Position numbers and translations under genes: made by a program. Shown here in pieces: positions 26,094-34,751 of a DNA stretch of 64,000 nucleotides. The stretch is from positions 226,166 through 290,165 of the forward strand of contig WGMO01000011.1 in the NCBI GenBank assembly GCA_016125075.1. The letters are read 5' to 3'. A model generated the notes under the pieces. It was not told the DNA's origin. It searched no databases and worked only from the letters and a program-made list of their open reading frames with translations. This DNA comes from Terrimonas sp. (GTDB lineage: Bacteria > Bacteroidota > Bacteroidia > Chitinophagales > Chitinophagaceae). Within the stretch, counting starts at the first letter, position 1. Each line of letters opens with the position of its first letter.

Positions 26094-28469
26094 TTATTTT
26101 TTGTTAAACAATCGTGCAAACCATGTAAAAGAGAAAATCCTTTTAAATACAGACCTGTTGTCTTTCTCAAGGTCATAATAACCGCCGCTATACCCATACC
26201 CATAGCCATACCGGCCATATCCGTAATATCCGTAACCGGGCCTGAGTTTAACATCATTAATGATAATCGAGATCTTGGGTAAGCGGTTACCCCTGTAGAA
26301 TTCATCTATCAGGCCTATTTGCTTTTTATAGGTATACCCCTGTCTTACTATATACAAGGTTGCATTGGCAAATTTTCCAAGGGTCATGGCATCACTGACC
26401 ATACCGACCGGGGCCGTATCGATAATGACCACATCAAAATTTTCCTTGAGCCATGCAAAAAGGTTGGCCACGCTTTTTTCCAGTAATAATTCAGAAGGGT
26501 TGGGCGGAACCGGTCCGCAACTGATCACAAAAAGGTTTTCACAACCGGGTACTTCTTCCGGCAGTTCTTCCAATGTGGCTTTCCCGACCAGGTAATTGCT
26601 GATACCCACTTTCTTATTCATCCGGAGACCGGAAAGAATCTTTGGATTCCTGATATCAAATTCAAGAATAACCGTTTTTCTGCCAGCCAGTCCCATCACA
26701 CCCGCCAGGTTGGTAGTCACAAAAGACTTACCCTCACCACTGAATGAAGAAGTGACCAGGATAACCGGCTTTTCCACCTGGTTCAAAACATATTGAAGGT
26801 TGGAACGGACAATTCTGAATTGTTCGGCCACCATGGAACGGTTTGTTTTGCTCACCACCAATACAGAACTGCTGTAGGAATGACCTACTTCACCCAAAAC
26901 AGCGGCATCCGTGATCTTCTCAATATCGTAGCGGGTATATATTTTATCGTTGATCAACTCCAGAAAGAATATCAGCATGGCCGGCAAACCCAACCCGATA
27001 ATGAAGGAAAGTAACTGGATACCCCTTCGGTTCGGTTTTATCGGTGAACCTGAGCCAACCGCCTCTTCCAGGATCTTTGAATTGGCCAGGTTTGACGCCT
27101 GCTGCATGGAGGTCTTTTCTTTTTCTTCCAGTAAAAACTTGTACAGGTTTTCCTTGATCTCCAGGTCCCTGACAATTTCCTGCTGTTTCTGTTCCTTTTC
27201 AGGGATCTGTTTGACCTGGCTTTCGGAAAGGTCGCTTCTTCGCTGGTTGTCGTTAATGATTGCCTGGTATGATTTTTTTACATTCTTAATGTTTTCCAAA
27301 AGACTCAAACGGCTTTGTTCAATGGCCCTGGTTGTTTGCTGGACAAAAGGGTTTCCAGCCGGCACATGAGAGTCGATATATTTTTTTCTTTCAAACTGGA
27401 GCTGGTTATATTGTTCGATCAGGCCGTTGAGTGTCAGATCTTCGAGGTTCAGGGCTGAGGGAATGGCATCGTATGAATTTTGTTTATCCAACAGATAATC
27501 TTCGATCATTTTTGCAATTTCCAGCTTTATGCCTGTTTGGTATGCCACGTTCTCCGCTTCCGTCATTGTCGCAAAATAATTTTCCGACTGCAATTCAATA
27601 TTCGTGATTCCATTCTCTTTTCGATAATTCCGTAAGCGTGATTTGATGGAGTCAATATCATTTTGGAGAAATTCCAGCCTGTCGTTCACAAAGGCCAGTA
27701 CCCCAACAGTTGCCCTGTTTTTTTCTTCCAGGTTAAAACCCTGGTATTCTTTCATTAACTGGTTGATGATGTCTATACCCAGCTGTTGGTTGGAAATATC
27801 GATAGCAATATTATAGATATTCGATCCTACGATTTTAGGCGACACCCTGATCATTGGTGCATACCAGGAGGCTACCTGCAGGGAAGGGTTCCAGGAAACA
27901 TTGAACTCTTTACCTTTTATTGAACCCATACCAGGCACTTCTTCCAGGACAAACCTGCCGTAGGCATTCTTGAATTGCTGGCCAAACGAATACAGGGAAG
28001 GTTCATTGTTGATCTGAAATTTTTGTTCCTCCGCAAACTTAATATTGAATGAATACGAGACAGCCGAATCAGTGACCTCCAGGATATCCAGCCGGAAAGG
28101 ACAGTTTTTATAAATATTGAGGGTCTTGATCTTACCCACCGCATTATAGGTGGTTTGCAGGTTCAGGGATTTCACAACCCTGTCCATCAGTGGTTTTGAT
28201 TTCAGCACCTCTATTTCGGCCAGTACATCCTGGGTCTTGTTACTGTTGAAAATTTCATCCAGTTTGTCGCCCCTTCCTTGTTCTTCTATGAATGTAATGG
28301 TACCTGATGCCCTGTAGATAGGAGTGGTATACCGTAAATACAGGAAAGCCCCGAGCAAAGAAACAGCGATGGAAATAAGAAAAACGGGGAGAAACCTGAC
28401 ATATTTGAAAAAAATGTCGCGTATGGAAAGACTCCCTAGTTCTTTATTTACTACCTGACTTTCTTCCAT
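26094..28469 (-). CDS. wzc: Polysaccharide co-polymerase with tyrosine kinase domain (Wzc-like)
   Basis: A 791-residue inner-membrane protein. A Wzz-type N-terminal part has TM1 at about 27-47; a long periplasmic region with coiled coil (about 260-460) leads to TM2 at 483-505. The cytoplasmic BY-kinase domain has Walker A SSFSGEGKS (574-582), Walker A' VILEFDIRNPK (600-610) and Walker B VVIIDTAPVG. A Tyr/Gly-rich stretch at about 745-765 with ten or more Tyr is the autophosphorylation cluster; unlike most Wzc it is followed by a basic tail. With the Wza-like lipoprotein it should control chain length and export. It lies 35 bases downstream of that gene. Confidence 0.93.
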   Translation of the reverse strand: MEESQVVNKELGSLSIRDIFFKYVRFLPVFLISIAVSLLGAFLYLRYTTPIYRASGTITFIEEQGRGDKLDEIFNSNKTQDVLAEIEVLKSKPLMDRVVKSLNLQTTYNAVGKIKTLNIYKNCPFRLDILEVTDSAVSYSFNIKFAEEQKFQINNEPSLYSFGQQFKNAYGRFVLEEVPGMGSIKGKEFNVSWNPSLQVASWYAPMIRVSPKIVGSNIYNIAIDISNQQLGIDIINQLMKEYQGFNLEEKNRATVGVLAFVNDRLEFLQNDIDSIKSRLRNYRKENGITNIELQSENYFATMTEAENVAYQTGIKLEIAKMIEDYLLDKQNSYDAIPSALNLEDLTLNGLIEQYNQLQFERKKYIDSHVPAGNPFVQQTTRAIEQSRLSLLENIKNVKKSYQAIINDNQRRSDLSESQVKQIPEKEQKQQEIVRDLEIKENLYKFLLEEKEKTSMQQASNLANSKILEEAVGSGSPIKPNRRGIQLLSFIIGLGLPAMLIFFLELINDKIYTRYDIEKITDAAVLGEVGHSYSSSVLVVSKTNRSMVAEQFRIVRSNLQYVLNQVEKPVILVTSSFSGEGKSFVTTNLAGVMGLAGRKTVILEFDIRNPKILSGLRMNKKVGISNYLVGKATLEELPEEVPGCENLFVISCGPVPPNPSELLLEKSVANLFAWLKENFDVVIIDTAPVGMVSDAMTLGKFANATLYIVRQGYTYKKQIGLIDEFYRGNRLPKISIIINDVKLRPGYGYYGYGRYGYGYGYSGGYYDLEKDNRSVFKRIFSFTWFARLFNKK

Positions 28470-28504
28470 TAAACTGAATTGTGTTTTTTAAAAAGGATAA
28501 GCTG

Positions 28505-29263
28505 CTATTTAAAGATATTATAGAGGATTGCCAGAGATGTTACGATGCTTAACCCCAATGATATCCGCTGTGCAGTGATCTGTTCGTTCAACCGGTTCTT
28601 GTTCTTATTGGCATTTACAATGACCACATCATTCTGGGATAAAAAGTAATACGGAGAACCTACAATATCCTTTGAGGAAAGATCGATGTTCCCATATTCC
28701 AGCTGACCATCTTTTTCCCGGACGATCAACACGTCATTCTTTTTTCCAAAAAGGGTAAGGTCACCGGCCATACCAATGGCTTCCAATACCGTAACCCTTT
28801 CATTAGGGATCTGGAACCTCCCCGGGCGGGAAACCTCTCCCAGTACCGTTATGGAATAACTCAGAAACCGAACAATAACATTTGGATTGGTCAACTCCCC
28901 CGTGGCTTCCAGTTTCTGTTTGACCAGATCGGTGAGCTGCTCCTTTGTAAGCCCCTCCACTTTTATCACCCCGATGCGGGGCAGGCTAATATTCCCATTG
29001 GCATCTACCAGGTATCCTTCATCACTCCGGGTAGTGGGCAGGTTATACAATGCATCAGTTTCCGGTATGGTACTGGCACTGTAAACCAATACGGAAAGCA
29101 GGTCATTTTTCTGTATGACCGGATCCACAATACCTGTCCTTAACGAATCTTTTTTGGTTGAATCTGTATAGGATTGCAAATAGCTAAATGCTTTTTCCTG
29201 CGTAGAACAGGAAGCCAGATAAACAGTAATCGTAATCAATAGTGATAAGGGGGCAAATCGCAT
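28505..29263 (-). CDS. wza: Polysaccharide export outer-membrane lipoprotein (Wza-like)
   Basis: A 252-residue protein with a lipoprotein signal (LITITVYLASCS, Cys about 19), a Poly_export domain (DPVIQKNDLLSVLVYS, then LVDANGNISLPRIGVIKVEG) and a SLBB-type segment (ITVLGEVSRPGRFQIPNERV). The C-terminus ends in a hydrophobic segment (SLGLSIVTSLAILYNIF) that may be the outer-membrane helix, as in Wza. It is shorter than E. coli Wza (379), as is usual in Bacteroidota. It should form the outer-membrane channel with the Wzc-like protein. Confidence 0.92.
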   Translation of the reverse strand: MRFAPLSLLITITVYLASCSTQEKAFSYLQSYTDSTKKDSLRTGIVDPVIQKNDLLSVLVYSASTIPETDALYNLPTTRSDEGYLVDANGNISLPRIGVIKVEGLTKEQLTDLVKQKLEATGELTNPNVIVRFLSYSITVLGEVSRPGRFQIPNERVTVLEAIGMAGDLTLFGKKNDVLIVREKDGQLEYGNIDLSSKDIVGSPYYFLSQNDVVIVNANKNKNRLNEQITAQRISLGLSIVTSLAILYNIFK

Positions 29264-29304
29264 TAATTTACTTTTAGTTTTAACATAGTGAGTTGTATAT
29301 TAGC

Positions 29305-29811
29305 TCATTGGCGAACCGAAGTTAGCTTTTTACGGTCAATAAAAGCTATCAAAATATAACCCAGGCTTTCAATCGCCACCTGCACTTTTTTATTCCTGAC
29401 ATTCAATACCTGCCCTTCATAATCCATCAGGGGACCCGAAACAATCTTGACCCTTTGCAGCGGCCTTACCGAATCTATTTCTACCACGCTCACATTATCA
29501 AACTCATCCAAAAATTTCCTGATCCGTATGATCTCCTTTTCCTTAATGATGGCCGGTTTACTTTGCCAGTATACAAAATTGACAACGCCGTCTAACATTC
29601 TTACGGCAGTCCTTTCGTTCTCTGTAATCTTTACAAAAACATAGGACTTGAATAATGGCTCTTCTACGACTTTGTACCGGTCACTCCATTTACGGGTCAC
29701 TTTATTTAAAGGACAATAGCTTTCATAACCGTTTTCAGACAAAATCCTGTTGACCTTTTTTTCCCACCGGGGCCGGGTGTAAACTGCATACCATTTTAAT
29801 GTTGATCGCAT
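29305..29811 (-). CDS. NusG-like transcription antiterminator, UpxY type
   Basis: About 168 residues from the ATG at 29811 (a TTG at 29820 is the other option). The N-terminal NGN domain reads LKWYAVYTRPRWEKKVNRIL, with PLFKSYVFVKI as the core hydrophobic block, and a KOW motif lies near the C-terminus (RVKIVSGPLMDYEGQVLNV). Specialised NusG paralogues at the start of Bacteroides capsule operons (UpxY) let polymerase read through the long operon. Here it is preceded by a promoter and a leader with an inverted repeat, so it probably controls the 29-kb locus in the same way. Confidence 0.9.
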   Translation of the reverse strand: MRSTLKWYAVYTRPRWEKKVNRILSENGYESYCPLNKVTRKWSDRYKVVEEPLFKSYVFVKITENERTAVRMLDGVVNFVYWQSKPAIIKEKEIIRIRKFLDEFDNVSVVEIDSVRPLQRVKIVSGPLMDYEGQVLNVRNKKVQVAIESLGYILIAFIDRKKLTSVRQ

Positions 29812-29831
29812 TTTTTCCAAAGCTTCGCCAC

Positions 29832-29864
29832 TTCAGTCACATATTTTTATCGCAACTGACTGAA
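29832..29864 (-). promoter_or_regulatory. Inverted repeat in the leader of the antiterminator gene
   Basis: A perfect 8-base inverted repeat, TTCAGTCA (29832-29839) and TGACTGAA (29857-29864), with a 17-base AT-rich loop, sits in the 5' leader between the promoter and the antiterminator start. In the RNA it would form a hairpin. A related TGACTGAC sequence also overlaps the promoter region (29931-29938). It may be a regulatory hairpin or a protein-binding site; whether the NusG-like protein acts on it is unknown. Confidence 0.5.
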
Positions 29865-29909
29865 ATTCAATCATTAAGAGTAAAAAATACAAGATTCTTT
29901 ACTTTGGAT

Positions 29910-29940
29910 GCAAATATAATAGCTAGAATGTGACTGACAA
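29910..29940 (-). promoter_or_regulatory. Promoter of the polysaccharide operon
   Basis: On the minus strand TTG (29938-29940) is followed by exactly 19 bases and TATATTTG plus C (29910-29918), a full match to the Bacteroidota TAnnTTTG element. It lies 99 bases upstream of the ATG of the antiterminator, giving a leader of about 90 bases. No such element was found as well placed for the acetyltransferase gene further upstream. Confidence 0.75.
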
Positions 29941-29986
29941 GAGAATAAAATGCACACATTCTGAATAAGTTAAAAATGGATAGACA

Positions 29987-30568
29987 CTAAATAAGTCTGC
30001 AAAGCAAATTATCTACAATTTGATATTGTATGCCCGATTCGGGGCAGGAGGCGATATTGTTTTTATCAAATCGCAACGTACAGCCGGATTCACTTACCCA
30101 GCCGGTCTGGCGCGCCGGGTTCCCTTTCATCAGGGCATGGGCCGGGACATTCCTGGTAACAACGGCACCGGCAGCGACCATGGCAAAGCTTCCAATTTCA
30201 ACACCACAGATAATCGTGGCATTGGCACCGATGCTGGCACCTCTCCTGACAATTGTTTTCCGGAATTCGTGTTTTCGCTCTATAAAACTTCTTGGATTCA
30301 GTACATTGGTGAATACCATCGAGGGGCCCAGGAAAACATCATCTTCGATCAGCACCCCGTTATAGACGGAAACATTATTCTGGATCTTTACCCCATTACC
30401 CACCACAACCTGGTTATCGATAAATACATTCTGGCCGATAATGCAATTTGTACCAATTGTGCAGGATGGCATCAGGTGGCTGAAATGCCAGATTCGGGTG
30501 CCGGCTCCCACCTGCGCGCCTGGGTCGATAATTGCAGAAGGATGTGAAAAATAAACAGGAACTGCCAT
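29987..30568 (-). CDS. Left-handed beta-helix N-acetyltransferase, WbpD/WlbB-like
   Basis: A 193-residue hexapeptide-repeat transferase. The repeats run from [20 protein letters not shown] through [20 protein letters not shown] to [20 protein letters not shown], with the [19 protein letters not shown] end typical of sugar O/N-acetyltransferases. The IWHFSHLM and FTNVLNPRS blocks match WbpD and WlbB, which acetylate UDP-sugars bearing a 3-amino group. The needed aminotransferase is not in the window. Reads toward the polysaccharide operon but ends 46 bases before the operon promoter, so it may be transcribed on its own. Confidence 0.85.
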   Translation of the reverse strand: MAVPVYFSHPSAIIDPGAQVGAGTRIWHFSHLMPSCTIGTNCIIGQNVFIDNQVVVGNGVKIQNNVSVYNGVLIEDDVFLGPSMVFTNVLNPRSFIERKHEFRKTIVRRGASIGANATIICGVEIGSFAMVAAGAVVTRNVPAHALMKGNPARQTGWVSESGCTLRFDKNNIASCPESGIQYQIVDNLLCRLI

Positions 30569-30638
30569 ACCGCAAATTTCAACTTTTCTTTTTAAACTGC
30601 TGATTGTATTTGTACATTTAACCTGAAAACCAACTACT

Positions 30639-31817
30639 TTGAAAGAAAGATTTTATTCGCTCGATGTTTTCCGCGGGGCTACGGTCTGCCTGATGATCCT
30701 GGTGAATAATCCCGGAAGCTGGAGTCATATTTATCCGCCTTTTGAGCATGCCCCCTGGCATGGATTGACTCCCACCGATCTTGTTTTCCCATTTTTCCTT
30801 TTTGCCGTGGGAAATGCACTCTCATTTGTCATGCCCCGTTTGCAGGAAGGCGGCAATAAAGTGTTTTGGAAAAAAGTGATCAAAAGAAGCCTGCTGATTT
30901 TTGGCATCGGGTTATTCCTTACCTGGTGGCCATTTGTTAAATGGATGGATGGCGAACTGGTTTTTAAACCCTGGTCTTATATTGATGGTGACGGAAACTC
31001 CCAGGGTGTGAGGATATTGGGTGTGCTGGCCCGGATTGCCATTTGCTATGGGCTCTCGTCTATAATGATTTATTTTCTCAAACCCCGTGGTGCCTTTTAT
31101 GCGGGATTAGTTATTTTACTGTTATACTGGGTGCTGTGTTTTACCCTGGGCGATCCCAATGACCCCTATAGCATGACGGGCTGGTTTGGCAATTCCGTAG
31201 ATAAAGCTATTTTGGGAGAGGCCCATATGTATAAAGGAGAGGGCATCCCTTTTGACCCCGAAGGGATCATGAGCACCTTGCCTGCACTGGTCAATATCAT
31301 TTTCGGTTTCCTGGTCGGTGATTATATCCGGCAAAAAGGAAAAAATTTCGAAATGCTATCCGGGCTTTTTGTGGCGGGTGCCGCCATGATCCTTACAGGT
31401 TTCTGCTGGGATATGGTTTTCCCGATCAATAAGAAGATCTGGACCAGCTCCTATACGATTTATACCTCCGGGCTGGCCACCATGACAATTGCTACCCTGA
31501 TCTACCTGATCGAGTTTAAAAACCGGAGGGGCTGGCTGAGCCGTTTCTTTGATGTGTATGGCAAGAATGCATTGTTTGTTTTTGCCCTGAGTGCATTTCT
31601 ACCCAAGGGTCTTGCCCTGCTCAGGTTTGAAGACGGGCTGAATGCAAAAGGGAAGATGACTTATTATAACCCCTGGAACTGGCTTTACCAGAAAGTACTG
31701 GTACATATTCCCGGTGATCCCCGTTTGGGTTCGCTTTTGTATGCCATAGCCGTGATCATATTCATGTGGGCGATCTGTTACTGGCTGGATAAAAGGAAGA
31801 TCTATATCAAGGTCTGA
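30639..31817 (+). CDS. Multi-pass membrane protein, HGSNAT/DUF5009-like acetyltransferase
   Basis: A 392-residue protein with about ten membrane segments. It starts at TTG 30639 (the N-terminus [20 protein letters not shown] fits the family). The blocks [26 protein letters not shown] (catalytic-type His) and [13 protein letters not shown] are those of the heparan-alpha-glucosaminide N-acetyltransferase family in bacteria. The human enzyme moves acetyl from CoA to a terminal glucosamine across the membrane; bacterial partners are known for N-acetylation in polysaccharide or amino-sugar handling but the substrate here is unknown. The nearest terminator-like sequence is not obvious. Confidence 0.85.
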   Translation: MKERFYSLDVFRGATVCLMILVNNPGSWSHIYPPFEHAPWHGLTPTDLVFPFFLFAVGNALSFVMPRLQEGGNKVFWKKVIKRSLLIFGIGLFLTWWPFVKWMDGELVFKPWSYIDGDGNSQGVRILGVLARIAICYGLSSIMIYFLKPRGAFYAGLVILLLYWVLCFTLGDPNDPYSMTGWFGNSVDKAILGEAHMYKGEGIPFDPEGIMSTLPALVNIIFGFLVGDYIRQKGKNFEMLSGLFVAGAAMILTGFCWDMVFPINKKIWTSSYTIYTSGLATMTIATLIYLIEFKNRRGWLSRFFDVYGKNALFVFALSAFLPKGLALLRFEDGLNAKGKMTYYNPWNWLYQKVLVHIPGDPRLGSLLYAIAVIIFMWAICYWLDKRKIYIKV

Positions 31818-31901
31818 GGAGGCTTTGTGCCTTAAAATAAATTTGGGCAGTTTGATCCAGTCGATTGTTTTCCTTATTAATTTTCGGTTAAATTATACTT
31901 T

Positions 31902-34679
31902 ATGCAACCGATAAAGCAATTGCTTTTGACCCTGGTGACCTTTTTGGTCACTTATTTTTTGTACGCCCAGCAGCAAACGGTGACCGGTAAAGTTACCGAT
32001 GCCAAAACCGGCGAGCCGGTTGCAGGGGTGTCCATCCAGGTCCGTGCCAGCAAAGCGGGTACGACGACAAATGATGATGGTGTATTTTCCATTCAGGCAG
32101 GAGCTAATGATATACTGGAAATAAGCCGGGTGGGTTATAAGACCCTTTCCATAAATATTAATGGCCAGTCGACGATTAATATCAATTTTGAAAGTTCCGC
32201 ACAGGAGCTGGGCCAGATCGTTTTAGTCGGATCCAGACGCGGGGGCCGGGTGAAAACAGAAACGGCGGTTCCTGTAGATGTGGTTAATGTTGCCCAGGCA
32301 ACTTTATCTACCGGCAGGATGGATATCACATCCATTCTAAATTATGCTGCCCCTTCGTTTAATTATAATAAGCAAAGCGGGAGTGATGGTGCCGACCATA
32401 TTGACCTCGCTACTCTCCGGGGTTTGGGACCCGACCAGACATTGGTATTGATCAATGGGAAACGCAGACATCAAACGGCCTTTGTGGCCGTGTTCGGAAC
32501 AAGGGGACGGGGAAATTCCGGGACAGACCTGAGTGCAATTCCGGTTGCTGCCATTGAAAGAGTGGAAATATTAAGGGATGGTGCCTCTGCACAATATGGG
32601 TCGGATGCCATTGCCGGGGTGATCAATATCATTCTGAAAAAAACCACTCATGAATTTACCGGCAATATCGGTTACAGTGGTTATTACGATCATCGCTACA
32701 ATCCCTTTTTCAAAAAGGAACAGGGACAATATATTTACGGGAAAGCGATCGACGGCAATGCCATCAATTTCAACGGAAATTATGGATTGACCCTTGGAAA
32801 GAAAGGCGGGTTCATCAATTTCACCGGAAACTTTCTGCGACAGGGAAAAACTTACCGGCAGGCCCTCGAAACCGATCCTTCCAAATCGGATTTCATGTAT
32901 ACCAATATTTACCGCCGTGCCCACGGGGATGGGTCGGTGACAGGTGGTGGTATATTCTACAATGCAGAACTCCCCGCCGGAAAGGGAAAAACAACCCTCT
33001 ACTCCTTTGGCGGCTACAACTATAAAGCTTCTGATGCGTATGCCTTTACCCGTAATTTCTCAGCCAGGCCCGACCGGTTTCCCACCCAACCCAATGGCGA
33101 CCTGATCGAAGTGCCCGGTATCATCATGACAGCCATTGACGGGGAAAAATATTTTAACCCCCATATACAGACCCATATCGGTGATATTTCAGTTGCTGCC
33201 GGTGTCAGGGGTGTTTCAAAAGATAACTGGAACTGGGATGTCAGTAATACCACAGGGAACAATAATTTTCATTTCTACGGCGACAAAACCTTTAACGCTT
33301 CCAAAGGGGCGAGCCAGACACATTTTGATGATGGCGGTTTTGCCCTTTTACAGAACACCACCAATATCAATTTTAGCAAAGAACTGTTTAGTAATTTCAA
33401 CCTCGCAGTAGGGGGTGAATACCGTTATGAACGCTATAAGCTGTTTGCCGGTGAAGAAGCTTCTTACACAAATTATGACCCCAATGGCGATAAAGCCACC
33501 GGATCACAGGGTTTTCCGGGCTACCAGCCCAATGATGAAGTAAAGGCTGATCGTTCGGTACTGGGATTTTACCTGGACGGTGAAATGGATGTAACAAAAA
33601 GTTTTCTCCTAAACGGAGCGGTTAGGGTGGAGAGCTATAGTGATTTTGGCCTTACCCGGAATTTCAAACTGGCCACCCGGCTCAAAGCTACAAACAATTT
33701 TAACCTGCGCGGTTCCGTTAGTACCGGTTTCCGGGCTCCATCGCTGGCCCAGATTAATTTCAGTTCCACCTTTACCACCGTCCAGGGCGGTAATATCGCG
33801 GAAGTGAAGATCGCCCCCAATTACAGCCCGATCACCAAGGCAGCAGGTATACCCAAGCTGAAACAGGAAAAGTCAACCAATGTGAGTATGGGATTTGTGT
33901 GGAAACCCTTTAAGGATGTTACGCTGACAGTTGATGGCTACTGGGTAAGGGTAAAAGACAGGGTGGTTTTATCCGGTCAGTTTAGTGTGGACGACAATAC
34001 ACTCGACCCGGCCCTCATCAACGCCATGCAAAACCTGAACGTAAGCCTGGCGCAATTCTTTGCCAATGCCGTTAATACCACCAACAGGGGAATCGATATT
34101 GTGCTCGAGAATAATAATAAGACCGGAGTGAACAGTTATTTTAAATGGGTATTCACCGGTAATTTCCAGGAAATGAAAATTAATAAAGTGAATGTGCCGG
34201 CTAAACTGAGTGGCACAGCCGATTTGCGGGCCACTTTCTTCAGCGACCGGGAGCGTGCTTTTGTGTTGGCATCCGCCCCTAAATCAAAATTTGCCATTAA
34301 CCTGGAATACGGAAAAAATAAATTTTCTGTGGGGACCCGCTTCACTTATTTTGGAAAGATCACCTTACTGGGATATGGTGAAGATGGACTTGGAATCAAC
34401 CCAATGGTTCCCAGCGATGCCAACGCAAACGTGTATGTTCCTGACCAGTATTTCTACAATGGTAAAATGGTCAGTGACGTATATCTTGGTTACCAGCTTT
34501 CCAAAAAGATCAACCTGAATATCGGTGCGGATAATGTATTCAACATCCACCCGGACCTTGGTATTAATCCCCTGGCCAGGGGTTGGGCCTTTAATAATGA
34601 AACCGGCGGACCCTGGGATGCCGTACAGATGGGGGGAAATGGTATCCGTTTCTTTGCCAAGATAGGTTTCAAATTCTGA
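31902..34679 (+). CDS. TonB-dependent receptor with carboxypeptidase-like N-terminal domain
   Basis: A 925-residue outer-membrane receptor. Signal peptide (LLLTLVTFLVTYFLYAQQ), a CarboxypepD_reg domain (QTVTGKVTDAKTGEPVAGVS, about 24-105), plug (MDITSILNYAAPSFNYN, then DQTLVLINGKRRHQ) and a 22-strand-type barrel ending in the aromatic FFAKIGFKF. The RDGASAQYGSDAIAGVINII block is the conserved plug-barrel hinge. No SusD partner is next to it, so the substrate may be iron chelates or other non-glycan compounds; the RGRGNSGTDLSAIPVAAIER run favours the family of receptors without SusD. Followed by a strong terminator. Confidence 0.95.
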   Translation: MQPIKQLLLTLVTFLVTYFLYAQQQTVTGKVTDAKTGEPVAGVSIQVRASKAGTTTNDDGVFSIQAGANDILEISRVGYKTLSININGQSTININFESSAQELGQIVLVGSRRGGRVKTETAVPVDVVNVAQATLSTGRMDITSILNYAAPSFNYNKQSGSDGADHIDLATLRGLGPDQTLVLINGKRRHQTAFVAVFGTRGRGNSGTDLSAIPVAAIERVEILRDGASAQYGSDAIAGVINIILKKTTHEFTGNIGYSGYYDHRYNPFFKKEQGQYIYGKAIDGNAINFNGNYGLTLGKKGGFINFTGNFLRQGKTYRQALETDPSKSDFMYTNIYRRAHGDGSVTGGGIFYNAELPAGKGKTTLYSFGGYNYKASDAYAFTRNFSARPDRFPTQPNGDLIEVPGIIMTAIDGEKYFNPHIQTHIGDISVAAGVRGVSKDNWNWDVSNTTGNNNFHFYGDKTFNASKGASQTHFDDGGFALLQNTTNINFSKELFSNFNLAVGGEYRYERYKLFAGEEASYTNYDPNGDKATGSQGFPGYQPNDEVKADRSVLGFYLDGEMDVTKSFLLNGAVRVESYSDFGLTRNFKLATRLKATNNFNLRGSVSTGFRAPSLAQINFSSTFTTVQGGNIAEVKIAPNYSPITKAAGIPKLKQEKSTNVSMGFVWKPFKDVTLTVDGYWVRVKDRVVLSGQFSVDDNTLDPALINAMQNLNVSLAQFFANAVNTTNRGIDIVLENNNKTGVNSYFKWVFTGNFQEMKINKVNVPAKLSGTADLRATFFSDRERAFVLASAPKSKFAINLEYGKNKFSVGTRFTYFGKITLLGYGEDGLGINPMVPSDANANVYVPDQYFYNGKMVSDVYLGYQLSKKINLNIGADNVFNIHPDLGINPLARGWAFNNETGGPWDAVQMGGNGIRFFAKIGFKF

Positions 34680-34697
34680 CCAATCAATTTTCATCAT

Positions 34698-34729
34698 AAA
34701 AGCCAATGACAGTTCAGTCATTGGCTTTT
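34698..34729. terminator. Bidirectional terminator between convergent genes
   Basis: A 13-base perfect inverted repeat, AAAAGCCAATGAC (34698-34710) and GTCATTGGCTTTT (34717-34729), with a six-base loop. The stem is flanked by A-run on one side and T-run on the other, so it can act for the TonB receptor gene on the plus strand and the radical SAM gene on the minus strand. It lies 19 bases after the first gene's stop and 22 bases after that of the second. Confidence 0.9.
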
Positions 34730-34751
34730 ACTATAATTTTAACGATCACGG

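Noticed and set aside
30020..30547. A 175-codon plus-strand open frame opposite the acetyltransferase gene
   Set aside because: Antisense to a hexapeptide-repeat gene whose protein is clear; no recognisable motif.
31838..31845. TAAATTTG as the promoter of the TonB receptor gene at 31902
   Set aside because: The -7 element is perfect but no TTG is found 17-21 bases upstream, so it could be chance in an AT-rich gap.
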